DNA of 64,000 bases from Styela clava (lineage: Eukaryota > Chordata > Ascidiacea > Stolidobranchia > Styelidae): assembly GCF_964204865.1 (NCBI RefSeq), contig NC_135262.1, forward strand, positions 14,508,001-14,572,000, written 5' to 3'. The first letter of the stretch is position 1. The number at the start of each line of letters is the position of its first letter. Under the pieces are notes generated by a model. The model saw only the letters and a program-made list of their open reading frames with translations, did no database searches and was not told the DNA's origin. Of the stretch, positions 50,501-62,500 are shown one piece after another. Position numbers and translations under genes: made by a program.

Positions 50501-53500
50501 AAAGTGAAAACTCGAACTGATGTTTATGATTGGTTCAAAGGACCTTTGATTGACAGTTTGTATGGAGGCCATTCTTCTCATTTTCCTGATAAACAATTAT
50601 TAGTTATAGGACCTCCTACTCTGAGACAGCAAAGGATTAAAGAAGGTGAGTACTCACAATATATGAGTATGCAATATGCACTTGCCACAAGTGTGTGAGC
50701 AAATTTTACTAATTACAACCAAGCTTTGCAAATGTTTGGATACGAGTATGCAATGTGCTCTTGTCACAAGTATGTGAGCATATCTTACTAATAATTACAA
50801 CCAAGTTTTGCAAAAGTTTGGATTGTATGTAATGCAAACCTGCAAGTAAATTCATGTAGTGCAAATAGTCTGTATGATGCACTGTTTGTTTGAGACTGCG
50901 TTCCACTTTTCTTGGGAAGTTTGTTGCTTTTGTATGAACTCAGATTAGAAAACTTTAGTACGCAACCTTGTTCATCAAATCCAATAACAAGTTGAGACAT
51001 TTTTTAAAATGGCCATGCTTTGATTCCAATTCATTGCGATTGGCCTCAAAATTGAAACTTTCTCTGATCCAATCCTGAAGTTGTTATTTCGTTATAGTTC
51101 TTTGTACACAGCCAATCTTCTTCCCCCTTTCAACTTCCAGAAAATGGCTTGCAACAACTATATATAAAATCTTTCACTTTTTGTTATATTCATCATTTCT
51201 CATTTACCATTAACACCCCCAGGTCCATCCTGTGTCTACACATCTGTTATTCCATATTTAAAAACATCATCAACATGTAAATCAAACGTTTATGAAGAAA
51301 TTGGAAAATACTCAACTGCTTGGTTCAAATATCGTCCATATGAGACGCTGACTCGTTATGGCAGACATCACAGGTGTGCGTATTACCTTAATGTCTATCT
51401 ACATAACATCAATATATGATTGTTCAGTTGTACAATCAATGCCATATGAACATTATATCAGTTATTTTTGAGAAAGAATGTATATTTGCAAATGCTATAA
51501 AAAGATGTATCAAAGTCATATTATGTTACAGTGTGTTTTGTTTCAATACCATAATATTGCAAACTAGTTGTCATATTTAAATTTGTATCTTCTTTCAGTC
51601 CTTGGACTTATGTTGCTGGTGATCCATACTCTCTACCATTCTTAGGAGAACATGATAACTATCATCTTGGTGGATATGTTGGAAAACTCACCAAGAATAA
51701 AAATAATGCAACAAAAATGATTCAATATTTACAAGATAATAATTGGATAGATGATAAAACAAGGTAAGATTATGGGCAATTTATATAAATTGCCAGCAGG
51801 TCTAATAATATTCCTTGGAAAATCGCAAAAATACATATTAGTGAACAGTTACTAACAAGCATAAGATGAGTAAATAGCTGACATAGACAATAAATATTGA
51901 GGAATTTGTCATTTCCAAAATCATGATTTCCAATTCCTGGAGTAGACGGTTTTAACTGTCAGCAAAATGTGGAAGTTCATTACTTACATTTACTTAAAAA
52001 ACTATGAATTTCGGTTTTTCAGAATTGTCATGTTGGAAACAGTTTTATACAACACTGCAGTTCGATTATTTTGTATTGTTTTACTTGGTGTAGAAATTCC
52101 AAACACAGGTCAAGTTCATGTAACTTTACAATTAATGGTAATGAGATCTCATCATGTTGTGTAAGTTTATCTATAATATTACTTGATTATAAATTACAAA
52201 ATAATGTCAATATTTTGTCTATTTAGTGCGGATCTATAATTTTAGAGTTAAATTTTAACATTGGTATTGTAACAAAACTCGCTAATCATATTGCGAAAAA
52301 GGAACAATAAATATTAGCAATCCTTTTGGCCAATGCTTTCACTTACATGATCTAATTTAATCTGTTTCAGAACATCATTTGACGTAATTGTATTCATCAG
52401 CCTATTTGCTTTACTAGCAATGGTTTTTTATTTTATTTACAATATTGTGAGTCTTGCTAGAGAAACAGGATTTGAATATTTTGCTGATGTTTGGAATGTT
52501 CTTGAAATATTAACATTGATTACATCTGTTGGAGCTGTTATTACTTTTCTATCCAAGTGAGTATTAAACTTCAATGATTCGCTGCTTGAAGATTTGATTT
52601 CTAGACATAACCAGCAGAGTTTTATCAAACAGGGCAACATACACAGACCTAGCACTTCATGCAACTAAGACAGGAGATGATAATTTATTTCTATTCTACA
52701 CTGCATCATGTCTTGATTATGCATTAACGTGTCTACTTGGATATTGTATATTCTTTACTATGATGAGAACTGTTGCAGTAAGTTACATCTCATATATGAC
52801 AATAAGTATCAATGGTAACCTCATACAAATCTGACATAACGTCTCTCGACTTCTTTTTTAGATAATGGAAGGCCACCCTCACTTCAGATTATCAAATGCA
52901 ACAATGCAAATTATAAGATTTGATTTAGCGGGACATTTATTTTGTTTGTTTATTGGATATATGGCATTTTGTCATTCAGGTAACTATCGCAAGATTTTTA
53001 TGATATTTTTGGTTAACTTTTCATCAAATATGCAAAATCACCAAATTTATCAAAAAATAGATTGCTAGAACATTCGTTATTCATTTTTTTAAATAGCAGA
53101 CAACACTCTGATATTTTCTTCAGGTCTTATTATGTTCCATGATATGTTGGATTTCAGCAGCATCCTTAGGGCAACACAATCAGTGAGTTTTGAATTTTAT
53201 TTCCAATTATAGTGACTGAACTAAGCAACTATATTTCCAATTGTGTGCAGTTTAAAAAAAAATTGGAGTTTTGTCCATGAATATGGCCGAATCGACAAAT
53301 TTTGTATAATAAATGGTAGTGACTAAAAGATTTTACATAATACTATGTGCATATTATTCGAGAATCCTGAGTGATCGATCCCAGATTAAGTCATTGCCCC
53401 TAATCTATTTTTGTGTTGAACAGAAAATTTTCTTTTCAGATAGTTGCCTATGCAGCTGGAGCATACATGAATAATTTACTTGCAGAACATCCAATGCATG

Positions 53501-55262
53501 GTGGAATATTTCTACTCATATTTTTGCTCATTTACGTCAAGTTATTTGTTAATTTTTATGCCTGTATTTTGGAGAATGCATATCGAGAATCAAAATTATT
53601 ATTACGAGATATTAAAAAGGGAGATTTTGTTCATTTGACAAGAAAACAAATCAGGCAAGTAATTTTATTATAAGTGAGGATTATAATTTATGTTATGGAA
53701 TTCTTTGCTATAAAGCCTATGGATTCTCTTGAATAATAGCAAAATAAAGGTCTAGTTTTATATCCCAAAGTACATTCTTTGGCGCTTGTGAACCAAGGTG
53801 GCGGACCCTGAACATAGTTTTCTTTATTTTAGTTCTATTACGAGTTCGGGGACTAGCCAAGTGACTCCTGTAGTATTTGTACCTGAAATTAGGACCTAAG
53901 CCTAACCTGGTACACATACTACGGGAGTAGGCCTACCCATTCTTTACACAAACTTATTTCGTTTTTAATAAATTGATATCTTGTCGTGAAATTTGTCTTA
54001 TTTTTCCCTTGACAATATATTGAGATTTTGAAACTATAGAATATGAACTATTATTGATTTTTTGTTGAGCTACAAGAAACTGACTTGTCTAAGATTTTAT
54101 AATGTGAATACCAGTGTCAGGTCTTTCTGAATACAGCAAAAAATAGAATTTTATCCATCATTCAGTATGTACCGGTAAATAAAATTGATTTTGTTACCCC
54201 AAACAAAATTTAAATGATTTCGATTTATTTTGGTCTTTCTTGGTCTCATCATCTGAATAGGTTAACTGTGTGTATGTTATCAAATGTATTCATTGAGTCA
54301 AAAAATTCATGTTGCTGCATATCTTTTGCTCAAAGATATTTTATCACAGGAATGGCATACTTGTAGTAATCGAAGATAAGTTTTAAATGAGGTGTTGCTT
54401 CTATATCTGAGCTGGTTTTTAACCTTATTCACCAATTGACTCAAAAGGAAGCAATAAATATAGCCGATACTAGCCTCAGCTTTGCAAAGTATAGTTAGTT
54501 ATTAGTGAAATTTAGTTCCACTTAGCAGGCTATACTGTACTTAGTTTTTGGCCATAAAATAGACAAGTTTTTATGCTGATTTTTAACAAAATTTCTATGC
54601 TACAATTTTTTTTTTAATAGCTTCCATTTTGTGGAATTGAATTTCTAGCTATTTTTCTGACAGTGTTAGCTAGAATTTTTTCTACTATTCAGACATCTCA
54701 TCGCAGGGCTAAGCTCATAATTGAACAGGGAGTGGACCTATAGTGTGTTTTGTTATTGTTGATTGTCATATCAGCTTTTTTTCTTTTCCTGTTTTGAAAA
54801 AATCACGTTTCTCATTTACTAGCCTACTGGACCAATTGCTTTGAAAATTTCAGTGGTCAAAGATTGTATCTTAGCTAGAAGGGTATTACTTTTATTTTAT
54901 TAGATTTCTGGGGCCTGCATGGGATTTGTTTTTTGTGTGCGATGATGTCATAAAAATTGTGCTCCCTGTGGCGGTCGCGCTTTCGCTTACTAATAAGTGC
55001 AAATCTGCAGCTCAGCTGCAATACCAGTAGACTACGATGACAGATTGAATACCCGTACCACTTCGTGTCCATATGTTTGAGTACCGTTCTCTTGTTTTCT
55101 AGATCTTTGTTTGCAATTGAAGCAAGAAAGAGACTTAAAGAAGAAGCAAAAGAAAAGTTAGAGAATGAAAAATTGAGAGAAAAAATTCTGAGGGAAATGA
55201 ATGAAATTGAAAAGGAGAGAAAGAGTAGAACAAAACTTGAAAAAAAAAACATAGATGCATAA
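35539..55262 (+). CDS. Polycystin-1-like receptor, s-Themis-like
   Basis: I assemble 36 phase-consistent exons, about 2555 residues: leader 35539-35614; CUB 38913-39054, 39428-39456, 39578-39718; Ig/PKD-like 39917-41337; REJ region 41750-43960 (5 exons); GAIN 44639-46605; GPS 46693-46833; TM1 47092-47220; PLAT 47392-48599; remaining membrane part 48669-53654; last 55103-55262. Marks include CSFWDDMINDW...GC (GPS), HLWYSLFAMRPWS...TRTQR-type polycystin linker, WIDDKTR in the extracellular TOP domain, eleven hydrophobic segments and a Lys/Glu-rich coiled coil at the C terminus. Family knowledge: polycystin-1/REJ receptors are surface receptors, and Ciona s-Themis proteins on sperm recognise egg-coat v-Themis. 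The fibrinogen-like gene inside intron 1 on the other strand matches that locus. The GPS lacks the usual HL-T cleavage triplet. The leader and the 29-base exon are the weakest joins. AATAAA at 55317. Confidence 0.8.
35690..36024 (-). repeat. tRNA-derived SINE with internal tandem duplication
   Basis: A near full-length SINE in reverse orientation. A 76-base block containing the B box and the GGTGCGGTGGCGAGC stretch is repeated head to tail (35846-35921 and 35922-35997) with a few differences. It lies in intron 1 of the receptor gene. Confidence 0.75.
36666..38877 (-). CDS. Secreted fibrinogen-related protein, v-Themis-like
   Basis: Two minus-strand exons: exon 1 38877-38640 (ATG at 38877, donor GTGAGT) and exon 2 37351-36666 (after TTTTACAG); the phase-1 join makes an aspartate, giving DCEEVYAKG, the standard start of a fibrinogen-related domain. 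The 307-residue product has a signal peptide (about residues 1-24), an amphipathic helix that could form a coiled coil (about 32-53), possible glycosylation at NYS 26 and NIS 65, and a C-terminal fibrinogen domain (80-307) with VNFDRGW, NLGRYLGTTGLGN and RGGWWFGLCNNINLNG. The usual calcium loop DxDND is changed to DHNTD. The gene lies wholly inside intron 1 of the receptor, and its ATG is 36 bases from receptor exon 2. In Ciona the ligand v-Themis sits on the vitelline coat in exactly this arrangement. Otherwise it would be called ficolin-like. Confidence 0.85.
37387..37920. repeat. Repeat with TAGGCCTGG/CCAGCCCTA ends in the ligand-gene intron
   Basis: Both ends carry CGGTTAA-type words in opposite orientation (GGTTAATCGGTTAACC left; TTTAACGGTTAAAG right) and imperfect inverted termini TAGGCCTGG / CCCAGCCCTA. 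It is probably a hAT-like MITE of about 534 bases, filling much of the 1288-base intron. Confidence 0.5.
43431..43487. repeat. Two copies of a 22-base direct repeat in a receptor intron
   Basis: CACCCTTAGAAGATCAATCA plus two more bases occurs at 43431 and again at 43466, separated by 13 bases. It lies between the exons ending 43208 and starting 43689. Confidence 0.7.
44039..44516. mobile_element. hAT-type MITE in a receptor intron
   Basis: Termini CAGTGGGGTCCAAACC and GGTTGTCGG-like complement (ACCTTGGACCACCCTG) are inverted, with TGTGGCCCGCGG-type subterminal words. It is flanked by near-identical 8-base duplications GTTTAGGC (44031-44038) and GTTCAGGC (44517-44524). The 478-base element is non-coding. 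Confidence 0.75.
46630..46680. repeat. Three tandem 17-base units next to a splice acceptor
   Basis: ACATTAGTTATAAATTT is repeated three times without a mismatch, ending 12 bases before the acceptor of the GPS exon (46693). Confidence 0.85.
50665..50824. repeat. 79-base tandem duplication in a receptor intron
   Basis: Two diverged units starting GAGTATGCAAT (50665 and 50744) follow the exon ending 50645. Shared blocks include TTACTAAT, ACAACCAAG and TTTGGAT. Confidence 0.75.
53655..53660 (+). promoter_or_regulatory. Non-canonical GC splice donor
   Basis: The exon ending KQI + AG is followed by GCAAGT rather than GT. The inverted paralogue has the same GCAAGT at 57192-57187, so the GC-AG intron predates the duplication and is probably used. 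Confidence 0.7.
53863..53929. repeat. Hairpin in the last receptor intron
   Basis: Arms of about 21 bases (GACTCCTGTAGTATTTGTACC and GGTACACATACTACGGGAGTA) pair with few mismatches. The sister gene's last intron is much shorter (455 versus 1448 bases) and lacks it. Confidence 0.6.
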
Positions 55263-55316
55263 TGGGAAGATGAGAAAAGAGAAATAATCACAAGGACGTA
55301 TAGCTTGGCCTACGGA

Positions 55317-55322
55317 AATAAA
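55317..55322 (+). terminator. Polyadenylation signal of the plus-strand receptor gene
   Basis: AATAAA, 55 bases after the stop codon at 55260-55262. Confidence 0.5.
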
Positions 55323-56500
55323 ATTGATCCGACAAGGCAGACAATTGGGTTAGATATACCTTGAATAGTATTTTTAAAATGTACTCCGTGATAACCCAAC
55401 TACCTACACTTAGTCAGCGTGGTACTCAAAAAATTCACTTGACGAATTTTATACTATAAAAACTTTTCATGTTATAAAAAGATTTATTGAAAAGAATATT
55501 CTGGCTCATCAATCATAAAATATGTTCCTTGCTTAACTGCCGAACAGGTAAGACTGGAAGGCTATAGCAGAGATTCTGGGAAAGAGTCGGCTATTTGTTA
55601 CAATTGCCTATCCAAAAAATGAAGATTCACTAACTGTAACAAACTAATAGCTAAATTAACATATTTAAAATTTTTTTACCAATTTCATGTGATACGCATT
55701 TCTAAAGCTACTCAAAACTCAAAAAAAAAAACATGGAATATAGAGTGATAACTTGACTTGTCGATCCATATAAGTGACCCACACTTATGTAGCAACATAC
55801 TATCAATTTCATACCACAGTGTGTCAAGAACGTGACATGAATTCGGCTCAGGTCACAGAAAAAGATGAGCTGAATTCATACTCAGGCCTGACATTACGAA
55901 AACGAGTCAATCAACTATGCTTGAAAATGACGTTTGAGCTGCTAATCAAATTTCAATTGTTTCCTTTAACATTTTGTTGTTAGCTATTGTTTCAGAAATA
56001 AACTAGGAAGTCCGTTCCCACGGGAAGGTTATTACACAAATCAGAATCTTCCTAACACTGAATACATGCTTGGTGGATTTGGATTACTTTTTGTTATAAT
56101 AAAATATCCTACAATAAAAGAATATTTCGGGGACAACAATTTGACACAGAACACAGATTGTGAATCATTGTGTTAGTGAAAGTGCTATTATCATATAATG
56201 TTGTGGATGGTGATGGTAAGCTTGGTTTCGAATCAAACTACTACTTGACTCTTTATGTGTAGCGACATTAGATTGAAATTAATTGAAAAAACACTATTAC
56301 ATAGAACAGTTTCAAACCCTTGAATGACATCATATCTAGCAATTTAAAAAGCCAACCTAAAAATGGAAGTTTTCATCACTGTGCTTGTAGCGACAACGAC
56401 AACCATATATATATATATTTATAAAGCACCAAAATGAATGACAGTAATTATTACACTGATACAACAACACTTTGTAATGGGCAATTCCGCTTTTTTCATT

Positions 56501-56506
56501 TTTATT
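56501..56506 (-). terminator. Polyadenylation signal of the minus-strand receptor gene
   Basis: AATAAA on the minus strand, about 81 bases after the stop codon at 56587-56589. Confidence 0.5.
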
Positions 56507-56586
56507 CTGCTCCAACATCTCTCGAATAATATGCTTTTCATTGCCAATTTTGAAGCTGATCTTCTCGTAAAACTACAAACCCAATT

Positions 56587-59500
56587 CTAAACATTTTTCA
56601 GTAATTTTGTTCCATTTTTTCTTTCTTTTTGAATTTCATTCATTTCTTTCAGTATTTTTTCTTTCAATTTTTCACTTTCCAGCTTTTCTTTTGCTTCCTC
56701 CTCAGCTCGTTTTCTTGCTTCAATCGCAAATAATGATCTAAAAAACATTCAGTGACAAATTGACTATTAATGCAAAATGGTATTTATTGATGAGTTTGTG
56801 ATTTTGGCAAGAATTAATTAATCTGCGATATAAAAGTTTCTCAAAGATAATAGTGATGGATGCCAAATCAAGCCAGTGATGTTTATGTTTTGACATTATG
56901 AACACAGGAAAGACAGATCTGTAATCTCTGAAAAATTGACCATCAGAATTCTCCATCCTCAAAATATTGATCATATAATTCAAGTTTTAAAAATTCATTT
57001 ATGTTCCAAATTCATGTAGCATTGAAAACAACATTCAATGGCTATTTTTCTATATCTGGACTGATCATAAGACGAATCTTTGATTTCCGATCTTTACACC
57101 CTTAAAATATCATCAAATATTCCTATGACTCAAATATCAAAAACAATGAAATTTGGCTCATTATAATCCTCACCAAAGAAAAGAATACTTGCCTGATTTG
57201 TTTTCTTGTCAAATGAACAAAATCTCCCTTTTTAATATCTCGTAATAATAATTTTGATTCCCGATACGCATTCTCCAAAATACAGGCATAAAAATTAACA
57301 AATAACTTAACATAAATGATCAAAAATATGAGGAGAAATATTCCACCATGCATTGGATGTTCTGCAAGTAAATTGTTCATGTATGCTCCTGCTGCATAGG
57401 CAACTATCTGAAAGTTTGGTATATTATCGAAAAATGTTTGTGCAATCTAATGTCCGTGACACAAACTTATAAAAGTGTAAAGTAAATACTATTTGAAATA
57501 CATATAGTTTTTTCATTTTCACAGAAGAATCAAAGCAAAGAGAACTTGGGTTGGGTTGGGTTCAACTTGGGAATAGTTTTATTACTGTAGTTTGTAACAT
57601 TAACATAAAAAGAAAACTTACAGATTGTGTTGCTCTCAATATGCTGCTGAAATCCAACATATCATGAAACATAATGAGACCTGAAATATATTAAACAGTG
57701 ATAAAAAATCGGGCGATAATTGTGAAGTTGGCGCATCTGAAAAAAAGCAACTGGTAAAGTATTCCCAACATGGACTGGTAACTAAGGAAAGTCTGGTTCG
57801 TCATATGATTAAGTCATCTGGTCGACTTTCCTCCCACCTGGGATAATGAAATAATCCTATTTCGAATGTCTGAAAGCAAGATACAAAATTCGCTTTTGGC
57901 CGGCTTCACCATGCTGTTGGATGAAATGATTGTTTCTCGAGTATCATCTTTAAATAGTACATCATATATACGTATAATCATACACATCATCTCAACAGGT
58001 GGTTACAAAAAACAACACCCACCTGAATGACAGAAAGCCATATATCCAATAAATAAACAAAATAAATGTCCTGCTAAATCGAATCTTATAATTTGCATTG
58101 TCGCATTTGCTAATCTGAAGTGATGGTGACCTTCCATTATCTAAAAAAAACGTTTAAAAGTCTATACGTCAGATTTGCACAGGTTAACCTTGATATTTAT
58201 TGTCATATATGAAATATAACTTACTGCAACAGTCCTCATCATAGTGAAGAATATACAATATCCAAGTAAACAAGTTAAAGTGTAATCAAGACATGATGCA
58301 GTGTAGAATAGAAATAAATTATCATTTCCTGTTTTAGTTGCATGAAGTGCTAGATCTGTGTATGTTGCTCTGTGAAATTGAACAGTTTACTAGTAAAATC
58401 ATAATACATTATACCCCATGTATGCAGGGATTCACATCTATATGCTCTCAACCACTTAGGAAAAGCTATGTTACATTACAATAACAAAACCATAAACTTA
58501 AAAATGATAAATTCAGGGAAGAGGTACTGAGTACCTGGCTCGGCAGTGAGGCGCATTGTGCTAAGCGTTAGGAATACGCTCGCCACCGCACCTCTGATTA
58601 CTCTGTGTGAATTCCCAGGTTTGAGTCCCATGCGTGGATAGTTATTTGCGAGGACTGCTTGACTCCTTGCTGACGTAGGGTGGTTCACATAACCGCTGGT
58701 CGGTTAGGGCTTCCTCCACCATCAAGTTCATGCATCTGAAAACAAATAACTAATCCCATACCTGACATGAACTGGTAACCGGATGAGAAGCCGTGGTCCG
58801 CCATAAGATTAAGCTGCCTTATTGGCTTTCCTCTCCCCTAGGTCAACATGTAAATCCTATTCTAACTTACTTTGATAAAAAAGTAATGACAGCTCCAACA
58901 GATGTGATCAATGTTAATATTTCAAGAACATTCCAAACATCACCAAAGTATTCAAATCCTGTTTCTCTAGCAAGACTCACAATATTGTAAATGAAATAAA
59001 AAACCATTGCTAGTAAAGCAAACAAACTGATGAACACAATAACGTCATATGATGTCCTGAAACAAACAAAAGCATTAGTTATGAAGATCGTTAAACTTCA
59101 TTTTTAATACAAGCAAGGCGATTATTGTGATCAATTGCAATGATACTGTCAAAACTATTGTTTCTATTATTGACCAAAAACATTCTTGTGAAGTCTAACA
59201 AAATATAATTATAGATTAACTTACACAATATGATGAGTTCTCATCACCATTAATTGTAAAGTAACATGCACTTGACCTGTGTTTGGAATTTCTACACCAA
59301 GTAAAACAATACAAAATAATCGAACTGCAGTGTTGTATAAAACTGTTTCCAGCATGACGATTCTAAAAGAAAATTTTTGAAAGTTTTTACATGCCTACCA
59401 ATGAGGAGAAGTTTCTGCATTTTCTGAATGTATATCAATCAACTACACTGGTCCGATGCCCTGTTCATGATTCTACTCATTATAAGAATGTGTGAGACCA

Positions 59501-62500
59501 AATTGATGATTATCGTAACCAGTTGACAACCTCGTAGGTGACTATTCTGTGCAAATTTATTATTGATTTTTTTGCTACCATCCCAACTTTACACAATTGC
59601 TTGCTGTAAACAAGTTCCTTCAGCAAGTAAATACACCAATCTGGGATGACTATTGACTAATGAGCTTTTTCCCTACACAGAATGGTATCCTAGCAAGAGA
59701 TCATGGTTCGCTGCATGATTCAATTCATACCCTTGACTGGCCGAGAGAGCTATTTCAGAAAATGCTGATCAGCAGTGACGTAGAGTGAGCATGAGCACCT
59801 TATTCATTTGACTTGAACCCCCCAGATGTTTATCTGTAATGGTATTCGATGTACAATGTGTATCAGAACAATCCTCAAACAATTGGTCGACTCAAGACTG
59901 CGGCAAAAATAAGACAAATCCTCATACAGGAGTGTGTGTGAGTGATTGACAATTTTGCACAATGGATGTAAGTCTGGCTTCAATGCCGAAGAGGGCTTTG
60001 TAGCATATTTTAGAGAGAACATAACTTCTAACTAAACTAAACTTCCTAGAGTTCTTAAGACATTCATGGGTTCTGTTTTATGGGGTCACCCTGTACTACT
60101 GAAAGCATTAATTCAAAGCTATGCCTAAGTTTTTCCAACATTCTCAAATGCTTATACAATGTTATGTGAATATTACAGTCTTCGGATTTAAAAAAATATA
60201 CCAACAACAACTAATTTTCTCTTAAATTAATTCCTACAAATCTCATAAAATCTTACCTAGATTTATCATCAATCCAATTATTATCTTGTAAATATTGAAT
60301 AATCTTTGTTGCATTATTTTTATTCTTAGTAAGTTTTGCAACATATCCACCTAGATGATAGTTATCATGTTCTCCTAAGAATGGTAGAGAGTATGGATCG
60401 CCAACAACATAAGTCCACGGACTGAAAGAAATTACAATAATAATATATGATAATCATAATAATATAAAACAACTGGCCTGGAATCATAACACCATTGAAA
60501 TAGAAAACGCCAGTCAATAACTTATATGTCTCTTCATAGCATTTGCAATGAAACATAATCAGGTATATTTGATTCATGATAAAAGTAATAGAATTAATTT
60601 TGATACCTTTGTTCTCTCTTGTAATGCATCACTATCTCATATGGATGATATTTAAACCAACCAGTTGAATATTTTTTATTTTCTTCATAAACAACTGATT
60701 TACATGTTGATGTTGTTTTTAAATATGGAATAACAGATGTGTAGACACAGGGTAGACCTGTAAATGAGTTGGCAAGGTTTGTGAAGGTTTCATTTTTAAA
60801 AGTAAAAAGAGTATGGAGATGAGAACATAAGGATTGAAACGCATTACACAACATTTTGATACTGCAGCCGATTAGCCATGTGCAGTATTTGCATATGTGT
60901 ACCACTTGGATCACATACAATCCATTTAGTTGGCACAACTAGTTTCTAGATTGTGAAACCTGGTAGCACACTTGTTATATAAGTGATTCATTCTTGTAAC
61001 AAATTTGTTGTAATCATTGTAGAAACCAAGTTTTTTGATGTCACATGTTAAAAATCTCTAATTAGTTAAAACACTATGCCTTCCACCAAGCAACACGCAC
61101 AACAAAATATACTGCAGGGCTCAACACTATATATCAAATGAAAGTGTGAAACACATATTAAAAAATTCCAAGTTTTCCGTTTCAATGAACCTAAACTATA
61201 ATGCTTGAACACAGAGTACCTACCCTCTGTGATCCTTTGCTGTCTCAAAGTTGGGGGTCCAATAACCAATAATTGTTTATCTGGGAAATGGGAGGTGTGA
61301 CCTCCATACAAACTGTCAATCAAAGGTCCTTTAAACCAATCATAAACATCAGTTCGAGTTTTCACTTTCATTTTACTCAAGACTGAATTTCCATCAAACA
61401 TATTTTTAACAGCTGTCTTGAAATATATGATCTTATTATCATGAAGTCCGTATGCAATTATCAACAGAATAGCAAGATATATGAGATGAACTGATATGTC
61501 CTGGAAATACATATTAATATAAAATACAGTGGATATATATATGAGAATGAGGAAATAGTTTAGTTTACAAATAAACAACTGAGAAGCGATTAATTTAATT
61601 TCAGTGATTAATTTTCAGATCTTATTGTCTATGGCCCTTGTCTGAGTGACTGCTGACGCAAACAGGCAAAAACCATTGACCATAAGTATGCTTGTGAATA
61701 CTATTTTGTAGCAAGGAAAATTACTGACCTTTATTCTTCTTTTAAAAACTCTATCTTCCAATTTATCAATAGTTTGATTTTTAACTTTATCAACATCAGG
61801 ATATTTGTAAGCTGATTCGGTTTCTCGTTCCTTGATTAATTTTTGTAGTATATGACGCGGATTTTTGTGTCTTCGAGGAAGAACTGAAAATATTCATTGC
61901 GCAAAAATATTACAAACAATCTATTTGCTATGAATATTGAAAAGAAGAATTGCAAAAAATTACAGAAACTCCATACCTTCAGTTCCCAGAGGAGGTACCC
62001 AGTCTGATATATCATGTCTTGGATTATTAACAACAATAATATAAGCAAGAAATATTGCTTTGAATGGTTCCAATACAAACACATTCTGAATTATTCCACT
62101 CAAAAGTGATACCAACCTGAATGAAGCGAAAACAAGAAATTAGCATTGCATTCATGACTTGAACTAAGAATTTACAGAGCTTCAGCTTTCAACTCATAAA
62201 CAATTCATACTTGTTTGTATCACATATTTATTACCATTGTTTAGAAATATGACTTCCATATGTCATTCCATACATCAAACTGAGCACAGAAGATCCAATG
62301 ATAATAATAGTAATTAATATCCAGGCAAAATAAATACAAAACCAAGGTAATGGTTTAAAATCAACAGAATCAGGATCAACATCCATGACAGTAACAACTT
62401 TTGATCGATGATGAGCTTTTCTGAAAAATGAATAAGGGATAAAACTCAGAGTTTTTTTTTTAAATTGCACTTACTGAAACGAGATGTTACCTCTTTTGTT

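Larger units (their letters stand above)
55263..56586. other. Convergent intergenic region between the two receptor genes
   Basis: No gene is seen in the 1.3 kb between the two stop codons. A polyadenylation hexamer AATAAA follows the + gene at 55317-55322, and TTTATT at 56501-56506 is the same signal for the minus gene. An (AT)n run is at about 56406. Confidence 0.6.

Noticed and set aside
58534-58851. Functional tRNA gene
   Set aside because: The A- and B-box-like sequences are present, but no acceptor stem can be paired and the unit continues into a shared non-tRNA tail, so it is a SINE.
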